DNA from: Bacteroidota bacterium
Lineage (GTDB): Bacteria; Bacteroidota; Bacteroidia; Chitinophagales; Chitinophagaceae
Assembly: GCA_947463975.1 (NCBI GenBank)
Contig: CANHUW010000073.1
Location: forward strand, 1 to 7,823
Direction: 5' to 3'
Length of the DNA: 7,823 nucleotides
The first letter of the stretch is position 1, and each line of letters opens with the position of its first letter. The position numbers were made by a program, and so were the translations under genes. A model generated the notes under the pieces. It did no database searches, was not told the DNA's origin, and saw nothing but the letters and a program-made list of their open reading frames with translations. This document shows, one piece after another, positions 6,726-7,823 of the stretch.

Positions 6726-7301
6726 ATGTTCAATCTAATCTTATTTGGCCCTCCGGGAAGCGGAAAAGGCACTCAAAGTGAATCTATCATTGCAGAATTT
6801 GGCTTAAAACACCTTTCTACTGGTAATTTATTAAGAGAAGAGATTGGCAATTCAACAACTTTAGGATTGGAGGCGAAGCGTTTTATGGATGCTGGTCAAT
6901 TGGTGCCAGATGAAGTCGTGATTGGTATGGTAGATAATTTTATGCAATCGCATCCGGAAGCAAAAGGATTTTTATTTGATGGATTTCCAAGAACCACTGC
7001 ACAATGTATTGCATTAGATGCTTTATTAAAAAGCAAGTCAAGTGAGATCAATGTGGTATTGGCATTGGAAGTGAGTGAAGAAGAATTGGTAAAAAGATTA
7101 TTAGGAAGAGGTTTAACCTCAGGCCGCAGCGACGATACCAACGAAACAATTATTCGCGCGCGTATTCAAGAATACCACGACAAAACAACAGCAGTGGCAA
7201 AACACTATGCACAATTCAATAAAGTAGTGCATGTAAAAGGTGAAGGAACTGTTGAATCTATCTATGCTATTTTAAAAGCAGAGATAGCTGCTAGGATCTA
7301 A
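6726..7301 (+). CDS. adk: Adenylate kinase (short, zinc-less form)
   Basis: This 191-residue cytosolic enzyme interconverts ATP plus AMP with two ADP, setting adenylate energy charge and supplying ADP for nucleotide synthesis. The P-loop is GPPGSGKGT (8-16). The AMP-binding segment is STGNLLR (31-37), with Asn34 where Asp is common, and then DGFPRT (85-90). The LID region is short, GRGLTSGRSDD (127-137), with Arg128 and Arg134 positioned for phosphate contacts and Arg144/Arg146 following. The zinc-binding cysteine LID insert of longer adenylate kinases is absent, which explains the 191-residue length. The start at 6726 places the P-loop at the usual distance from the N-terminus. It follows a well-matched promoter box and is divergent from msrB. 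A membrane-protein gene starts 9 nt downstream, probably on the same transcript. Confidence 0.97.
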   Translation: MFNLILFGPPGSGKGTQSESIIAEFGLKHLSTGNLLREEIGNSTTLGLEAKRFMDAGQLVPDEVVIGMVDNFMQSHPEAKGFLFDGFPRTTAQCIALDALLKSKSSEINVVLALEVSEEELVKRLLGRGLTSGRSDDTNETIIRARIQEYHDKTTAVAKHYAQFNKVVHVKGEGTVESIYAILKAEIAARI

Positions 7302-7310
7302 ATTCATTCA

Positions 7311-7823
7311 ATGCAATTACGAAAAACATTTAAGCCACTTATCATAGCGGCTATTATAATTCTACTGAATGTTTTTCTAAATGGCTTTTATCAATATTCC
7401 ATTGATAGGCCTTTAATATATTACGAGTATTTACTGCTTCCATTTGTATTGGTAATTGTACAAAAAAGACTTTTTAGAATTGGTTTGCTTTTTATATTAA
7501 TCGCGTTAGATACATTAATGAGTTTGTCCAGATTATACTATTTTGATTCTATCAACTATCTTTTCAAATTTCCTTCTTTATTTATTACACAATTCTCTTT
7601 TCTCTTTTGGTTAAAAATAATCATCGGCCTGGCTTTTTTTATATTTATTCTTTATAAGATTATTACTATAGAAGCGATTAAAACTATAAAACGAAATAAA
7701 GAGGGATTGTTTTTTTCGATTCGATTTTTCATTGTTTCATTTGCTGCCATTTTTATTATTGATTACAGCAATGGCACTTCGTTTATTAATTTTACCTCAA
7801 ATAGAGAAAGCCATTTAAATGTA
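7311..7823 (+). CDS. Uncharacterised multi-helix membrane protein, N-terminal part (cut by window edge)
   Basis: The frame from the ATG at 7311 is open for 171 codons to the window end with no stop. The start is MQLRKTFKPL, then strongly hydrophobic sequence. I see about five candidate transmembrane helices, near residues 9-24, 38-50, 53-69, 98-119 and 134-151, followed by a polar stretch, DYSNGTSFINFTSNRESHLN (151-170), probably outside the membrane. The positive residues at 3-8 and 123-130 fit a cytoplasmic N-terminus and loop. I do not recognise the family from this fragment. An N-terminal membrane anchor ahead of a large extracytoplasmic domain, such as a sulfatase/LtaS-type phosphotransferase, would fit the shape, but that is speculation. 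It lies 9 nt after adk and is probably co-transcribed. Phe, Ile and Leu richness is normal for a membrane protein and does not indicate transfer. Confidence 0.75.
   Translation, partial: MQLRKTFKPLIIAAIIILLNVFLNGFYQYSIDRPLIYYEYLLLPFVLVIVQKRLFRIGLLFILIALDTLMSLSRLYYFDSINYLFKFPSLFITQFSFLFWLKIIIGLAFFIFILYKIITIEAIKTIKRNKEGLFFSIRFFIVSFAAIFIIDYSNGTSFINFTSNRESHLNV

Noticed and set aside
6896..7141. Leftward open frame inside adk
   Set aside because: Antisense to highly conserved adenylate kinase motifs; no independent evidence.
1..7823. CRISPR array, tRNA/rRNA gene, insertion sequence, phage or defence genes
   Set aside because: No regularly spaced repeats, transposase motifs, clover-leaf-like segments or known defence domains were seen; almost every base belongs to an ordinary gene or a short intergenic gap (the longest is 126 bp).

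Overview
The window is an AT-rich bacterial chromosome segment (estimated by eye at roughly 35% G+C) with ordinary, tightly packed coding. It most likely comes from a member of the Bacteroidota. The support is a DUF5690-type transporter, a large secreted M14 zinc carboxypeptidase, a short zinc-less adenylate kinase, the lack of Shine-Dalgarno sequences, and upstream boxes matching the Bacteroidota -7 consensus TAnnTTTG. A family such as Chitinophagaceae is possible, but that is a guess from protein style only.

Layout. Positions 1-2202 hold a leftward three-gene cluster. In order of transcription these are a GT28/MurG-like glycosyltransferase (2202-1117), tRNA 2-selenouridine synthase mnmH/selU (1114-83), and the first 32 codons of a probable lysophospholipid acyltransferase (98-1), which overlaps the end of mnmH. 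A 62-bp divergent intergenic region (2203-2264) separates this from a rightward pair: a 12-helix DUF5690 MFS-like membrane protein (2265-3530), then, 4 nt later, an exported M14 carboxypeptidase (3535-6072). The carboxypeptidase gene converges, with only 2 nt between stop codons, on a leftward exported msrB (6599-6075). A 126-bp divergent region with recognisable promoter boxes on both strands leads to rightward adk (6726-7301). Nine nt after adk begins a membrane protein (7311 onward) that runs off the window.

How the genes fit together. The leftward cluster mixes envelope functions (glycosyl transfer, probable phospholipid acylation) with a tRNA wobble-modification enzyme; tight spacing suggests co-transcription rather than a shared pathway. 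The DUF5690/M14 pair could couple periplasmic peptide trimming to uptake of products, which is inference. MsrB would repair oxidised methionine outside the cytoplasm. adk is housekeeping.

I found no mobile element, CRISPR array, RNA gene, phage gene or defence system. I do not see a convincing new biological system here. The items most worth a second look are the DUF5690/M14 pair, the unassigned C-terminal half of the M14 protein, the mixed glycosyltransferase-mnmH-acyltransferase cluster, and an inverted repeat overlapping the msrB promoter box.
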